Shown piece by piece: positions 33,137 through 39,808 of a DNA stretch of 39,808 nucleotides. Every line of letters begins with the position of its first letter. The stretch's first letter is position 1. The stretch comes from Bacteroidales bacterium (lineage in GTDB: Bacteria > Bacteroidota > Bacteroidia > Bacteroidales > Azobacteroidaceae). The DNA lies in the NCBI GenBank assembly GCA_003851245.1, contig BHEP01000023.1, positions 1-39,808 of the forward strand, in the 5' to 3' direction. The notes beneath the pieces are model-generated. The model had not been told where the DNA came from. It made no database searches and saw only the letters and a list, made by a program, of their open reading frames with translations. The translations under genes were made by a program, and so were the position numbers.

Positions 33137-35149
33137 TTACATTCTCAGTATAATGCGTTCGCCAGCATGCTTTGAAATGAGCATCTGCGTTTCCTTTAGT
33201 TCCGATAGTTGCTTCATGAGTAGCATAAGCTCGTCCATGCTGGCCTCTGCCTGCACATTTTTTATTCTAAGGGAAAGCTGCTTTATTGCTTCTTTGAGTA
33301 CGGCATCCTTGTATACTAGCATCAGATAGGGGATTGTTTCTAGGAGTTTTTCCGACTCTTCTTCGAGTTTTTTAAACTTAGAATGCACCTTGCTCAGGGT
33401 ATATTTGTCGCTCACCAAATCTACTGCGAGCATGCTTATCTCTGGATTGGGATGCTGCAAGAAATATCTTTCGGCAATAAAGCCCTCGTCCTTGCATTTC
33501 TCAAAAGCCTCTGCTAGCATTGTTTTGTATAGGGGATTGAGAAATTCTAGCTGGTCATTTTGCAGGTCTGCAAAGATGTGCTCTACCACATGTACTGGCA
33601 CTTCCTCTTTCTTGTCTTCGTCTTGCTGAATATACAGTATGAGCTCGCCGTATCGCACCACAAAACGGAGTATGCTAAGCTCTATGGCATCGTAAATAAA
33701 TTCTTTTGCAGCTGTAGTGGCTGGTTCTTTTTCGCTTTCAAAGGGGGGCTTCTCTGCAGAAGGCTGAGTGTTTGGAGCAATTATATTGGTATTCTTGGCA
33801 GCAGTTTGCACCTTGCTGGAAACTAGTGCTTTAGGACTTTTGGCTACCTCTCTTCGTTTCTTGATGATGGCGTTCATCAATATGCTCTCATCCATCTCAA
33901 AGAGTCTGGCACAGTCTTTATTATATACCGAACGTATTATTTCTTCGGGAATGATGGCTATGGTATTTACTATTTCGGTGATAAGCTGCGCCCGCTTTAT
34001 GGGGTCTTCTCCAGCCTCGTCCATCAGTAGTTTTGCCTTGAAGCGCACAAAATCTGTTTCTTCGTGTTTTATATAGCCAATAAGGGATTCCGCATTTTGT
34101 TTCTTGGCAAAAGAATCGGGGTCTTCGCCTGGGGGTAGCAATACTACTTTTATATTCATGCCCTCTTCCAGCAAAAGATCTATACCCCTTAGAGCTGCCT
34201 TGATACCTGCGGCATCGCCATCATAGAGTATTGTGATGTTGTCTGTAAAGCGGTGCACTAGGCGTATCTGCCCCTGGGTGAGTGCTGTGCCTGAGGATGC
34301 TACCACATTTTCTATGCCCGCTTGGTGCATAGATATAACATCGGTATAGCCCTCTACGAGGAAGCATTTGTCGTGTTTTACCATGGCCTGACGCGCAAAA
34401 TAAATACCATAGAGCTCATTGCCCTTATGGTATATTTCACTCTCTGGAGAGTTTATATACTTGGCTATCTTGTCTTCTTTCTTTAGTGTGCGCCCTCCAA
34501 AGGCAACAATTTTTCCTGAGAGGCTGTGTACTGGAAACAGCACCCTCCCTCTAAACCTATCGGCAAGATAGTTGTTGTCGCCAACAATGCTGAGACCCGT
34601 TTTTTCGAGATATGGCAGCTTATAACCTGCATTTATGGCGCCTTGGGTGAAGGCATCTTTCTGCTCTAAGGCATAGCCCAACTGAAATTTATCTATAATA
34701 TCTTCTCTAAAGCCCCTAGCCTTGAAATAAGAAAGCGCCACCGATTTGCCTTCTAGGTGGTTCAATAAGTTGTTGGCAAATATTTTTTGCGCATACGCGT
34801 TGATTATAAATAGGCTTTCTCTGTCGCTATGTCTTTGCTTTTGTTCGGTGCTTAGCTCCTGCTCGTGGACTTCTATTCCATATTTTTTTGCCAAATATTT
34901 CAGTGCTTCCACATATGTTAGCTGCTCGTGCTTCATCATGAAGTGTATGGGGGTGCCGCCTTCGCCACAAGAAAAACACTTGCAAATATTTTTGGAGGGC
35001 GACACATAGAATGAGGGGGTTTTGTCTTCGTGAAATGGACAAAGCCCCACATAATTTACCCCACGCTTGCGCAGGGTGATATAGTCGCCTATCACCTCCT
35101 CTATGCGGGCGGCCGACTGAATACGTTCTACAGTAATTGGATCTATCAT
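33137..35149 (-). CDS. dnaG: DNA primase
   Basis: Synthesises RNA primers at the replication fork with DnaB. The 670-residue protein has the N-terminal CHC2 zinc finger C37-x2-H40-x17-C58-x2-C61 (CPFHEDKTPSFYV, CFSCGEGG), the catalytic core start YFKARGFREDIIDKFQLGYA, the RNA-polymerase-basic motif VAFGGRTL, and TOPRIM motifs FLVEGYTDVISMHQAG (about 255-270) and ILYDGDAAGIKAALRG. The poorly conserved last 200 residues would hold the helicase-binding domain. The ATG is 10 bp from a TAACTTTG element, suggesting a nearly leaderless mRNA. Confidence 0.97.
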   Translation of the reverse strand: MIDPITVERIQSAARIEEVIGDYITLRKRGVNYVGLCPFHEDKTPSFYVSPSKNICKCFSCGEGGTPIHFMMKHEQLTYVEALKYLAKKYGIEVHEQELSTEQKQRHSDRESLFIINAYAQKIFANNLLNHLEGKSVALSYFKARGFREDIIDKFQLGYALEQKDAFTQGAINAGYKLPYLEKTGLSIVGDNNYLADRFRGRVLFPVHSLSGKIVAFGGRTLKKEDKIAKYINSPESEIYHKGNELYGIYFARQAMVKHDKCFLVEGYTDVISMHQAGIENVVASSGTALTQGQIRLVHRFTDNITILYDGDAAGIKAALRGIDLLLEEGMNIKVVLLPPGEDPDSFAKKQNAESLIGYIKHEETDFVRFKAKLLMDEAGEDPIKRAQLITEIVNTIAIIPEEIIRSVYNKDCARLFEMDESILMNAIIKKRREVAKSPKALVSSKVQTAAKNTNIIAPNTQPSAEKPPFESEKEPATTAAKEFIYDAIELSILRFVVRYGELILYIQQDEDKKEEVPVHVVEHIFADLQNDQLEFLNPLYKTMLAEAFEKCKDEGFIAERYFLQHPNPEISMLAVDLVSDKYTLSKVHSKFKKLEEESEKLLETIPYLMLVYKDAVLKEAIKQLSLRIKNVQAEASMDELMLLMKQLSELKETQMLISKHAGERIILRM

Positions 35150-35159
35150 ATCTAGCGGG

Positions 35160-35167
35160 CAAAGTTA
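35160..35167 (-). promoter_or_regulatory. -7 element just upstream of dnaG (TAACTTTG)
   Basis: Minus-strand TAACTTTG ends 10 bp before the dnaG ATG. With the usual start 6-8 nt downstream the mRNA would have almost no 5' leader. No clear -33 element. Confidence 0.45.
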
Positions 35168-35250
35168 CTAATAAATGAGCATTGTTTTGCCTTTGCTGGC
35201 TTGAAATTCACTGACCAGACTTAGTCTCTTTATATAGTATATGGGCTCAA

Positions 35251-36129
35251 TTACTGCCCTCCAAAATGCTTTCGGTAATCGCGGGGGCTCAATCCTGCAA
35301 TGCGCTTAAAAGTCTGATTGAAATGCGAAATTGTATTGAACCCACATTCCATGCTTATCTGCGAAATATTGCCTTTGTTGTTGATAAGCAATTTGCAGGC
35401 ATAACCTATACGCAGTTCCAGCATATATTCTACAAATGTTTTCCCCACTTTTTCTTTAAAATACCTACAAAAAGCAGTAGTATTCATAGATACCATAGAC
35501 GATAGCAGTTCCAGTTTTATTGCTGCGGTATAGTTGTAGCGTATATAAGAGAGCACCTTGTCTATTCGTATGTCGGAAGAGTATGATACGGCATTATTGT
35601 AATGATCACTACCTATGGTATGTGCGGACTCTATTTCGGACATTTTTCCTAGCAATGTTAGTAGGTGGGTGAGCTGCTTGATGCCCGAAAGCTTGGGAAG
35701 TTTTTTGATATGCCTGAGTAGTGCCTGGCTGCTATCCTTAGGGAAATACAAACCCCTCTCCGACTTTTGCAGCAGCGATTTTACGCCCTTCAAAACGGGA
35801 TAGTTGGAAACGGCATGTGCCATAAAATTTTTCTCGAACTGAATAATAATCCCCTTGGTGCGAAGATCGTTGTTGCGGCACTCATATTCGGGGGCACTTT
35901 TCATGAAATGTGGCAGATTGCTGCCCACCAAGAGTATGTCGCCAGGAAAAAATGGGCTTATGCTGTCAGCAATAAATCTTGTGCCTTCGCCCTGCTCTAT
36001 ATATATTATCTCGTACTCATTGTGCATATGCCAGGGAAAAAAGAAATGCTTGTAATCGAAAACACGGGCGTTTATGGGCCGCGCTTCTGACAGAGACAAC
36101 TGCTCTTGCAGTAAGTTCTTTGTTTTCAT
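35251..36129 (-). CDS. AraC family transcriptional regulator with N-terminal cupin
   Basis: A 292-residue regulator. Residues about 20-100 form a sugar-sensing cupin (FFFPWHMHNEYEIIYIEQGEG, then FFPGDILLVGSNLPHF). The last 100 residues hold the double helix-turn-helix: IKLELLSSMVSMNTTAFCRYFKEKVGKTFVEYMLELRIGYA followed by ISQISMECGFNTISHFNQTFKRIAGLSPRDYR, the AraC signature. Such proteins usually activate carbohydrate genes, but here it sits 12 bp after a recombination nuclease and before dnaG. Its target is unknown; control of the hexuronate operon in the same window is possible but unproven. Confidence 0.92.
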   Translation of the reverse strand: MKTKNLLQEQLSLSEARPINARVFDYKHFFFPWHMHNEYEIIYIEQGEGTRFIADSISPFFPGDILLVGSNLPHFMKSAPEYECRNNDLRTKGIIIQFEKNFMAHAVSNYPVLKGVKSLLQKSERGLYFPKDSSQALLRHIKKLPKLSGIKQLTHLLTLLGKMSEIESAHTIGSDHYNNAVSYSSDIRIDKVLSYIRYNYTAAIKLELLSSMVSMNTTAFCRYFKEKVGKTFVEYMLELRIGYACKLLINNKGNISQISMECGFNTISHFNQTFKRIAGLSPRDYRKHFGGQ

Positions 36130-36141
36130 TTATCAAAATTG

Positions 36142-39135
36142 CTAGCGATGACACATTTCTTTAAAATCGCAGTATGCACATTTGCTCGTGGCAGAGGTCT
36201 GTGAAAAAGGTATGCTAGCATCAAACAATTCGCCTACCTTATCGGTGAAAGCGGCATCGAACTCGCCCAAAAGATCGCGAAAATCGCTGATCTCTTCTTT
36301 CTCAAATTTTATTACCGAGCTATAGTCTGCTCTACCAGCCTCCTGCATATACAATAAGGAGGGAACTATTGGCAAATTGTATGCCTGCTCCTTGGCAAGC
36401 ACGCTGGCATAAACAAAGGTCTGAAAGATATGCGAGGCGCGAAGGTCTTTTTGCTCTAGCAGGCCGCCTATAGTCTTGTAGGTCTTGCTAATGCCGCTGG
36501 TTTTGTAGTCTACAATACGTATGGAGCCATCTTTTTCTTCCAGCCTATCTATAATACCGCCTATCTTTATGCGCAGTCCTGCCGCGGGAATTGCGAAATC
36601 GGCATATTCGCGCATCTCCAAGCCTAGTATGGTAAAGGGAGTTCGACGCATATCGAAATGTATAAGGCGGCGCAGCATATGGCGCACCACCCTAAAATTT
36701 ATTAGCTGCTCGCCATTGTACTGCTCCAGTCCAATATTTTTGCCTTTAAAATACTCTTCACCAAAGGATTGAGCTACTATACCATCCAGCAGCAAGCTGT
36801 TGTTTGACGCCAAATCTAAGAGAGAGCGGCTTACTACAAAGGGAGTAAACATCCCCGTGGATGGCAGCCTGCCGAGCTCGCGGTACAGCAGCTCTGCCGA
36901 GCGATGAAAGATGGTACCAAAAATAGAGCTGTCGAGCTCTTCCGACAAGTCATCTTTTTGCCGAAGCTCCTCTACATACTGAAGATAAAAACGCAGGGAG
37001 CAGTCTATAAATATATTCATTGCCGAGGGCGAGAGGCTCTGGGCCGACGTGTTGCTGCTTATATCGTACCTATCTTTTAGTGCCTGCAGTAGCTGGGGAG
37101 TTTTTTCTACCACTATCTCCTGCCTCTGCAGGGGCTGAATGCTAGCCTGCAGGCTTGCCCTCTCAATATTCAATCGCGGATCTAGCAGCAGTTGCAAAAT
37201 AAAGCGGCTCATTTCCGACTTGCCGCTCTGCGTTTTGTCGGTATTGTAGATTAGGGTAATATTTTCTGCCCTTTGCAGCAGCCTATAGAAATAATACGCA
37301 TACACCGAATCTTGGTGCTCCACGGTACTTAGCCCCACATGCTGACGCAAAAATTGAGGAATAAAGGTGCTGTCGTTCTCTGTGGCTGGCATAAAACCCT
37401 CATTGGTAGAGAGCAGCAAGATATTTTTGAAATCTAGGCTGCGGGTTTCCAACACCCCCATTACCTGCAAACCCCTGATAGGCTCGCCATGAAAGGGTAT
37501 GCTGGTGGAGGATAGCAACTTGCGTAGGAGGCGCAGGAAGGTGCTCTTCTCAATATGTATCTCCCCATTTGCTAGTAGGCCCAATAGCCTATTTACTAGC
37601 TGGTAGGACTGGAAAATAGACTCCTGATAAAGGTCGTGGTAAATATCTTCCGCGGTATCTTCCGCGGTATCTTCTGAGGTATCGCCGCCCTTATCCGATG
37701 GCGATTCGTAGGCTATTCCCAAACGCTTGATTATACGCAGCAGGTATTCTGCAAGCTCCGCGCTGCTGGCGGTAGGTCTAAATATATCCTCGTCTTTGAG
37801 TATAGCCAAGGTGGGATAGAAAATATGCTCCTGCACTATTTGCTGCTCTATATCGCTAGCTTCAGCAAAAATCGTTTGTGTATAGGGGTGGCGCAAGACG
37901 GGGAGCACATACAGATAGCGGAAGGCGGTGCCCCTAGATGCTAGCCCCTTTATCTGCATTTCTACAAGAATGTAGAGAAAACTATGGATGGGCGACTGTG
38001 TGAGGGGGAAGCCCATGGTGATATTTACATTTGCCACCTTCTGGGGCGAAATGGCGTGCACCACACTTGGCAATATGCCCTCGTTGCACAATACAATTGC
38101 CGAATCGGGCGACACAAATTCCGCTTTCTCCAGGCTATCTATCCAGCTATCTATATATGAGGCTTGTCCGCTCTCACTAGAGGAGGCGATGATGGTAATT
38201 TTCTTGCGCGGCGACAAGAAGTTGTCGAAGTGCGACTTGTCCAAGACCTCGCCAAACTTTTTTTTGTTGGCGCCAATAAATCGCCCCGCCTCATTTACAA
38301 AGGCATCGCTGTCATTGAGATAAAAAATATCGTAGTCCCAATAAAATAGGGCCTTGGGCTTGAGGATCTTGAAAAGCTGCTCCTCGCTCTTGTGCAGCAC
38401 ATTGAAACCTACAAACACATAATGCTCCATGGCAAAAGATTCCGAGGGGCTCTCTACGACTTCGCGCATGAGCATGCCAGGATATGCCAGCCCTTGGGAG
38501 CGCAATTTTTCTTTAAAGAGCACATACACCCTGCCCAGAATATTCCATACAGAGAGAAATGCTGTCTGCAAGGATGTGTTTGCCCCAAATGTATTTTTGA
38601 AGTAGTGGGATATTGCCGACACCTGACCCTCGCTGAGGTGAGAAAAGTCGTCTTTGAGATTGTCTAAGTCTTGCAGATTGCTAAATAGGGAGAGGGCATT
38701 GACCATATTTTTGTCTACCTCGTCAAAATCTCGCAGCAGTATCTCGCCAAAATGATAGAACTCATCCAGCGTTTCGCTGGTGTTCTTGCTTGCCGTGGCA
38801 TTGTATACCTCTACATAGGCCTCATAGAGCGTTGCTACAAGTTTTATGCTGTCGGCAACGCATAGGGAGGAGGCTTCTTGAAAAAGCTCTTCTATAGAGA
38901 AATATTGCGGAGCCCACAGCGTTTGCTGGGCGTGTTGGTAAAGATATTGATTGAAAAACAATCGGGCGCGCCTACTAGGAAATACCACTGACACATGGGC
39001 TAGCCTTGTGCCAAATCTAGCGAGCATATCGGCGGCAACAAGCCCCAAAAAGGAATCACTTCCAGCCTCAGCACCCCCCAGTAGAGAGCCGCCGGCAGAT
39101 GAGGGGATGCTGTGAGGGGCAATGTGAGGCAACAT
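36142..39135 (-). CDS. AddB/RexB-like PD-(D/E)XK nuclease with Fe-S cluster
   Basis: A 997-residue protein of the Bacteroidota AddB-like group, which would pair with an AddA-type helicase (not in this window) to process double-strand breaks. The N-terminal half is an inactivated helicase fold (VVFPSRRARLFFNQYL; no Walker A seen). The C-terminal nuclease has D863 (GGIIDR), D876 and K878 (IVDYKTSG). Four cysteines fit the [4Fe-4S] staple: C712 (FIDCSLRFYLQYV) before, and C986, C989, C995 after the nuclease. The first 27 residues are low-complexity and may not be needed. A 12-bp in-frame repeat encodes an acidic linker (EDTAEDTAED). It lies 9 bp after the DUF3127 gene. Confidence 0.85.
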   Translation of the reverse strand: MLPHIAPHSIPSSAGGSLLGGAEAGSDSFLGLVAADMLARFGTRLAHVSVVFPSRRARLFFNQYLYQHAQQTLWAPQYFSIEELFQEASSLCVADSIKLVATLYEAYVEVYNATASKNTSETLDEFYHFGEILLRDFDEVDKNMVNALSLFSNLQDLDNLKDDFSHLSEGQVSAISHYFKNTFGANTSLQTAFLSVWNILGRVYVLFKEKLRSQGLAYPGMLMREVVESPSESFAMEHYVFVGFNVLHKSEEQLFKILKPKALFYWDYDIFYLNDSDAFVNEAGRFIGANKKKFGEVLDKSHFDNFLSPRKKITIIASSSESGQASYIDSWIDSLEKAEFVSPDSAIVLCNEGILPSVVHAISPQKVANVNITMGFPLTQSPIHSFLYILVEMQIKGLASRGTAFRYLYVLPVLRHPYTQTIFAEASDIEQQIVQEHIFYPTLAILKDEDIFRPTASSAELAEYLLRIIKRLGIAYESPSDKGGDTSEDTAEDTAEDIYHDLYQESIFQSYQLVNRLLGLLANGEIHIEKSTFLRLLRKLLSSTSIPFHGEPIRGLQVMGVLETRSLDFKNILLLSTNEGFMPATENDSTFIPQFLRQHVGLSTVEHQDSVYAYYFYRLLQRAENITLIYNTDKTQSGKSEMSRFILQLLLDPRLNIERASLQASIQPLQRQEIVVEKTPQLLQALKDRYDISSNTSAQSLSPSAMNIFIDCSLRFYLQYVEELRQKDDLSEELDSSIFGTIFHRSAELLYRELGRLPSTGMFTPFVVSRSLLDLASNNSLLLDGIVAQSFGEEYFKGKNIGLEQYNGEQLINFRVVRHMLRRLIHFDMRRTPFTILGLEMREYADFAIPAAGLRIKIGGIIDRLEEKDGSIRIVDYKTSGISKTYKTIGGLLEQKDLRASHIFQTFVYASVLAKEQAYNLPIVPSLLYMQEAGRADYSSVIKFEKEEISDFRDLLGEFDAAFTDKVGELFDASIPFSQTSATSKCAYCDFKEMCHR
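37645..37680. repeat. In-frame 12-bp tandem repeat in the AddB-like gene (3 units)
   Basis: ATCTTCCGCGGT twice then ATCTTCTGAGGT on the + strand, encoding the acidic Glu-Asp-Thr-Ala/Ser linker of the minus-strand protein. Probably a length-variable surface loop. Confidence 0.8.
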
Positions 39136-39144
39136 AGCCTACAA

Positions 39145-39510
39145 TTAAAACGGTAGGTCGTCGGCAGGATTTGAAACCAGTGGCGGAGGGGGAGTAGATG
39201 CGTATTGCTCACCACCCGAGGGTGGCGAGAAGCTGCCACTAGAAGAGCCTGCAAGCTCTACCTTCCATGCCTTGATGTCGGTATACCAGCGGCTACTGTA
39301 TTCGCGACTTTCTATATCAAAATCTATGGTAAGCATATTGCCTACCTGCAATTGCGATTCGTTGATCCTGTCGCCCCATACAGAGATACAGATCTTTTTG
39401 GGGTATTGACCATCGGTTTCTACAATAATATCTTGCTTCCTCCATTCTCCATTTTTTCCTTGCCCCGACTGTAGCGGCAAAACAAGTGTCAATTTTGCTG
39501 TTAATTGCAT
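39145..39510 (-). CDS. DUF3127 family protein (OB-like fold, SSB-like C-terminal tip)
   Basis: A 121-residue protein of the Bacteroidota DUF3127 family. Residues about 1-85 are beta-rich (GKNGEWRKQDIIVETDGQYPKKICISVWGDRI, then GNMLTIDFDIESREY) like an OB fold. A Gly/Ser/Pro-rich linker follows, and the protein ends in PADDLPF. This architecture and acidic-PF tail copy those of single-stranded DNA-binding protein SSB, whose tip docks primase, nucleases and helicases. Its neighbours include an AddB-like nuclease and dnaG, so a role in DNA repair or replication is plausible. First gene of a likely operon; its promoter lies within an inverted repeat. Confidence 0.82.
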   Translation of the reverse strand: MQLTAKLTLVLPLQSGQGKNGEWRKQDIIVETDGQYPKKICISVWGDRINESQLQVGNMLTIDFDIESREYSSRWYTDIKAWKVELAGSSSGSFSPPSGGEQYASTPPPPLVSNPADDLPF

Positions 39511-39562
39511 ATCTTCTTAATTATAAGTTTAATATCGTATGTTTTTAATATAAATTTTACAA

Positions 39563-39596
39563 CAAAGATAAGGGAAAAATTTGATTTTACCTCAAA
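39563..39596 (-). promoter_or_regulatory. Promoter of the DUF3127-AddB operon
   Basis: TTTG (39593-39596), 22 bp, then TATCTTTG (39563-39570) on the minus strand, about 50 bp before the DUF3127 ATG. Confidence 0.65.
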
Positions 39597-39611
39597 CATT
39601 TCCCTTATCTT
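39565..39611. promoter_or_regulatory. 13-bp inverted repeat around the DUF3127 promoter
   Basis: AAGATAAGGGAAA (39565-39577) and TTTCCCTTATCTT (39599-39611) are exact inverse copies 21 bp apart. The left arm contains most of the -7 element and the right arm lies just upstream of the -33 element. It may be an operator, or allow a symmetric promoter on the other strand. Confidence 0.5.
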
Positions 39612-39650
39612 CGTCGGATATTCTAGGTCGCCCTTTTTTTCTCGCCTATG

Positions 39651-39714
39651 CTAGGGTTTACATACTCTAGGGTTTACATACTCTAGGGTTCACACTCTCT
39701 AGGGGTTCACACCC
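39651..39714. repeat. Tandem repeat, 4 x 16 bp (CTAGGG...)
   Basis: Units: CTAGGGTTTACATACT twice, CTAGGGTTCACACTCT, CTAGGGGTTCACACCC. The last unit also forms a hairpin (CTAGGGGT/ACCCCTAG, 39699-39718) and runs into the 36-bp dispersed repeat. A further CTAGGGTTT occurs near 39770. Confidence 0.9.
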
Positions 39715-39747
39715 CTAGCTAGCATGTGTCGCCCTTTCAGGGCTTTA
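39712..39747. repeat. 36-bp dispersed repeat, copy 2
   Basis: Identical to 15018-15053. Here it is intergenic and abuts the 16-bp tandem array; it carries the GCCCT/AGGGC hairpin and is followed by seven or more T-rich bases, so it could also terminate transcription entering from the left. Confidence 0.85.
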
Positions 39748-39808
39748 TTTTTTTATTATCTTCCTCACTAGGGTTTGCTTATCGCTTACTACTCGCATTA
39801 TATAAGAG
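39748..39808. other. Right-hand edge, no gene seen
   Basis: T-rich stretch and a further CTAGGGTTT; no open frame, promoter or RNA recognised before the window ends. Confidence 0.5.

Noticed and set aside
39651..39714. Telomere-like TAGGGTTTA motifs
   Set aside because: The unit is 16 bp, not 7, and the array is internal and followed by ordinary repeats; the likeness to TTTAGGG is chance.
1..39808. CRISPR array, tRNA or rRNA genes, phage or restriction systems
   Set aside because: None seen: no regularly spaced identical repeats with unique spacers, no tRNA-like cloverleaf or conserved rRNA stretch, and no such protein families.

Overview
The window is chromosomal DNA of a Bacteroidota species, most likely Bacteroidales. 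This rests on many TAnnTTTG -7 elements about 19 bp after TTG/TTTG, few Shine-Dalgarno sequences, and family content typical of the phylum: a NagB-like/PIG-L fusion, DUF5020, DUF3127, a Fe-S AddB-like protein, TonB-dependent receptors and a TPP-controlled receptor. The DNA is A+T rich. No rRNA, tRNA, CRISPR array, phage or intact insertion sequence was seen.

Layout. (1) 1-6992, + strand: the end of a surface-polysaccharide cluster (truncated methyltransferase, polysaccharide deacetylase, GT4, GT2, YfhO-type membrane protein, GT2), mostly linked by overlapping stop/start codons. (2) 7314-9227 +: NagB-like/PIG-L fusion, convergent with ilvE (9293-10309 -); a 60-bp perfect palindrome lies between them. 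(3) 10310-11857: a long spacer, a DUF805 gene, a terminator, a 62-bp perfect palindrome and a transposase remnant. (4) 11858-20440, - strand: a hexuronate (pectin/galacturonate) catabolic operon, read from high to low coordinates: promoter with palindromic operator, 47-aa ORF, kduI, uxaC, kdgK, kduD, 43-aa ORF, eda, exuT, 51-aa ORF, uxaA. KduI and KduD feed unsaturated uronates, and UxaC/UxaA feed galacturonate or glucuronate, into 2-keto-3-deoxygluconate; KdgK and Eda finish to pyruvate and glyceraldehyde-3-phosphate. No UxaB/UxuB reductase is present. (5) 20472-22840 -: TonB receptor under a TPP riboswitch, divergent from a DegT/DnrJ aminotransferase (23116-24258 +). (6) 24380-28532 -: second TonB receptor, FieF-like cation exporter, lipid A acyltransferase, and a separate small lipoprotein. 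(7) 28634-32988 -: ABC exporter pair, then a nucleobase-uptake pair (NCS2 permease and Tsx-like DUF5020 protein). (8) 33137-39510 -: dnaG, an AraC-type regulator, AddB-like nuclease, and DUF3127 protein with an SSB-like C-terminus. (9) 39511-39808: promoter inside an inverted repeat, a 16-bp tandem array, and a 36-bp repeat also found at the 3' end of eda.

Most notable: three unannotated short ORFs inside the hexuronate operon; 7-bp-periodic repeats immediately before several start codons; exceptionally long perfect palindromes, one of which is an inverted copy of the last uxaC codons; a candidate operator over the hexuronate promoter; and loss of canonical catalytic residues in the NagB-like domain. 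All functional statements come from reading motifs, with no database search.
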